This document shows, piece after piece, positions 62,021 to 64,000 of a DNA stretch of 64,000 nt (its first letter is position 1; every line of letters begins with the position of its first letter). This DNA comes from Acanthaster planci (lineage: Eukaryota > Echinodermata > Asteroidea > Valvatida > Acanthasteridae). The position numbers were made by a program, and so were the translations under genes. The DNA is taken from NCBI RefSeq assembly GCF_001949145.1, contig NW_019091369.1, positions 2,565,294 to 2,629,293 on the forward strand. The letters run 5' to 3'. The notes under the pieces are model-generated. The model did not search any database. It was not told the DNA's origin and was given only the letters and a program-made list of their open reading frames with translations.

Positions 62021-63602
62021 ATGGCGGATCCGAGTGAGGTAGGAAATATCAGTTATGTTTGTCGTCCGATTTGTTACGCGATTGTCAATGCACCTTTTGT
62101 TTAAAATATCGTTGTTGTACATATTAAACTATAGTGAGGGTATTACCAAGTAGAGAATAGATTTGGTCTGCGTGAAGGTAGATATTTTGATGAATAAAAA
62201 GACGTGCCAGGGCAGAGGTACTAGTCCCAGCACAAGTTGCCTCTCTGCGTCTTCTGAATCATCAACAGCGTCCTCATCAATCAGTTCTATCAAGATTTTA
62301 AAATTGAAAATCTCATTATCACTGACCTTTCCAGGCATCCGATGATTTCTTTCAAGAGAGCAGCGACCATGCATCAGCCAGCGAGACGGACCAAGGCTCC
62401 GATGTAACTGGGAGAAAGAAGAGAATGTTCTCCAAAGAGTGTGAGTCTATTTATTGTGTGCTGACCTCTGACCTCTATGCAACTAACATGACGACTATCG
62501 CCTTCACCTCGTACCTGGGTCATTCTATAAATTTGGGGTCCAAAATGTGACATTTTTCTGTCCCTGTAACCTCTGACATGTGTACCAATCTGACACGTTT
62601 GACAAGGGATGTACATGTATGATGTATCACAGAAACTGATTTCAAACTGTTTTTTGTCTGGCAGGTCATTTGCAGTACTTATTCAATCTTGGAATTGAAC
62701 AATGAGTTCGAAACATTAAAAAATCACATGCCAGACGTAACAGGGACGGGAAAGAAATTGGACCCCAGATTTGTAGAATGACCCACCTACTCAGCAATTC
62801 ATGAAGTGTATGCTAGCGACAACAAATTGTTCAATAATGCAAATAACTGTACATGTATAGGTGAGTCGTGCAGTAATATTCAAGTTAATATTACCCAGGA
62901 AATCGTTAAATTTCATTAAGCCCGTGAAAATGATTTTTGACTGATAAGCCTACCGTTTTCCTGAATTTCCCAGCCAAGGACAACAGCTTGACAGTGTGGA
63001 AGTTCGGTCTTCATGTGTAGGCCTATTGTGCAGAATGAAAGTGATGCCTTTATGCCAACTTTTCCTCTCAAATCACTTAGGCCCCAAGACTGATCACTTT
63101 TTCGGACCGGTTCTGGCCTAGAAGAATTTGTCAATTCATTTCTGTTCTGGGCTGTTGACCGATTCTCTTTGTTAACAGTGCGATGCATGATGTATGGCTT
63201 TGGCGACGACCAGAACCCTTACACCGAGACGGTGGACTTGCTAGAAGACTTAGTACTGGACTTCATCACGGATATGGTAAGATACGATCATCCCGATTCT
63301 AAAGTGAGCCAAAGATATGTTGCCAATGAGGTGAAGATTGGGAGGAATATGGCGAGAAAAATCAGGTTTTTTATCCTCTTTTTTCTTTGTCTGCTGTTCT
63401 TTATATAATTTTTCTGTTTATTTTTTCGTTACCCAAGACGTTGAAAGCCATGGAGGTAGGTCGGCCAGGGCGGGTACAAGTTGAGGACATAATCTTCCTT
63501 ATCCGCAAGGATTCCCGCAAGTACGCCCGAGTCAAGGAACTGTTGATGATGAATGAGGAGCTCAAGAAGGCCCGGAAGGCTTTTGACGAGGCCAACTACT
63601 GA
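62021..63602 (+). CDS. TAF13: Transcription initiation factor TFIID subunit 13
   Basis: Four exons: 62021-62038, 62335-62440, 63179-63276, 63438-63602; 128 aa (human 124). TAF13 is a histone-fold subunit of TFIID that pairs with TAF11 and contacts TBP during preinitiation complex assembly. After an acidic Ser-rich N-terminus (MADPSEASDDFFQESS), KRMFSKELRCMMYGFGDDQN starts the histone fold. LLEDLVLDFITDM, GRPGRVQVEDIIFLIRKD and KELLMMNEELKKARKAFDEA are nearly identical to the vertebrate protein. The first exon encodes only six residues. All introns are GT-AG and phases match. It stands head to head with COX17. Confidence 0.97.
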
Positions 63603-64000
63603 GTTTTTAAGCTGTCAGAATAAGGGTTAAAGCTTAAAGACCTTCCGGGTATTAAAAGAAACTATCCTCTCTGTCTGGGTATCGGCCTTTAATCTGTTTG
63701 GGTCTGAGCATTTTGTCACCTAGACCAACTTGATGCTCAGAGGCTTGAGGTACATCACACCTGATGAGCAACTGCCGATGCGTTGCCGTGGAAACAGATG
63801 GCACTAAAGGTGTTGTATTGAAGCAGATGCCCAGCCAAGCCTGGGAGAGGTGTTGATGAAGAGCTGTTTAACTCGGATTTGCCCTAAAGGAATGAGTTCA
63901 GCTGAGATGGTTTTTGTGATGTGTAATTGACTGTTGCTCTCTTCCCATCCAGCATGGGCCCTGGGCGTAATGGAGATACGGTTCCTGTCAATTAATGACT
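63603..64000 (+). other. TAF13 3' UTR / flanking DNA
   Basis: Sequence after the TGA stop. I see no further exon or RNA gene before the window ends. Confidence 0.5.

Overview
The window is a 64-kb piece of an animal nuclear genome. Genes are split into short exons by GT-AG introns (two introns look like GC-AG). Gene order is loose, UTRs are AT-rich, three runs of N mark assembly gaps (14077-14366, 31596-31924, 61149-61444), and many small transposon relics are present. The gene set (a ciliary-type dynein heavy chain, USP16/45, UBE2J1, NSUN4, COX17, TAF13) is metazoan. A marine invertebrate deuterostome such as an echinoderm is my best guess, but that is an impression and not a proof.

Layout, left to right. 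1-9312 (+): the last eleven exons of a divergent dynein heavy chain, with its start outside the window. 9.6-12.4 kb: intergenic DNA with a hairpin insertion and a foldback element that has itself been interrupted by a TTAA-flanked insertion. 12.9-20.9 kb (+): a USP16/USP45 deubiquitinase, with part of one exon lost in a gap. 21-25.5 kb: non-coding, with a GGTAC-rich minisatellite and a MITE. 25.6-29.1 kb (+): a membrane-anchored or secreted protein with an HspQ/YccV (hemimethylated-DNA-binding) domain. 30.6-32.1 kb: a dimeric tandem satellite alternating 177/168 bp. 33.0-37.1 kb (-): NSUN4, head to head with UBE2J1 (+, 37.6-40.7 kb). 43.1-47.9 kb (+) and 50.0-53.1 kb (-): two convergent proteinase-K-like paralogues that have lost catalytic residues. 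55.4-57.7 kb (-): an unrecognised 451-aa protein. 60.9-61.8 kb (-): COX17, head to head with TAF13 (+, 62.0-63.6 kb).

The housekeeping genes are single-copy and sit as two head-to-head pairs (NSUN4/UBE2J1, 434 bp apart; COX17/TAF13, 229 bp apart) that probably share promoters. There is no operon-like pathway across the window.

The most unusual content is the pair of subtilisin-fold genes. Both keep a signal peptide, an I9-type propeptide, the fold landmarks and the same eight-exon plan. One retains only the Asp of the Asp/His/Ser triad, and the other has lost all three. Both have also lost the oxyanion Asn. They look like intact secreted pseudoproteases rather than dead pseudogenes.
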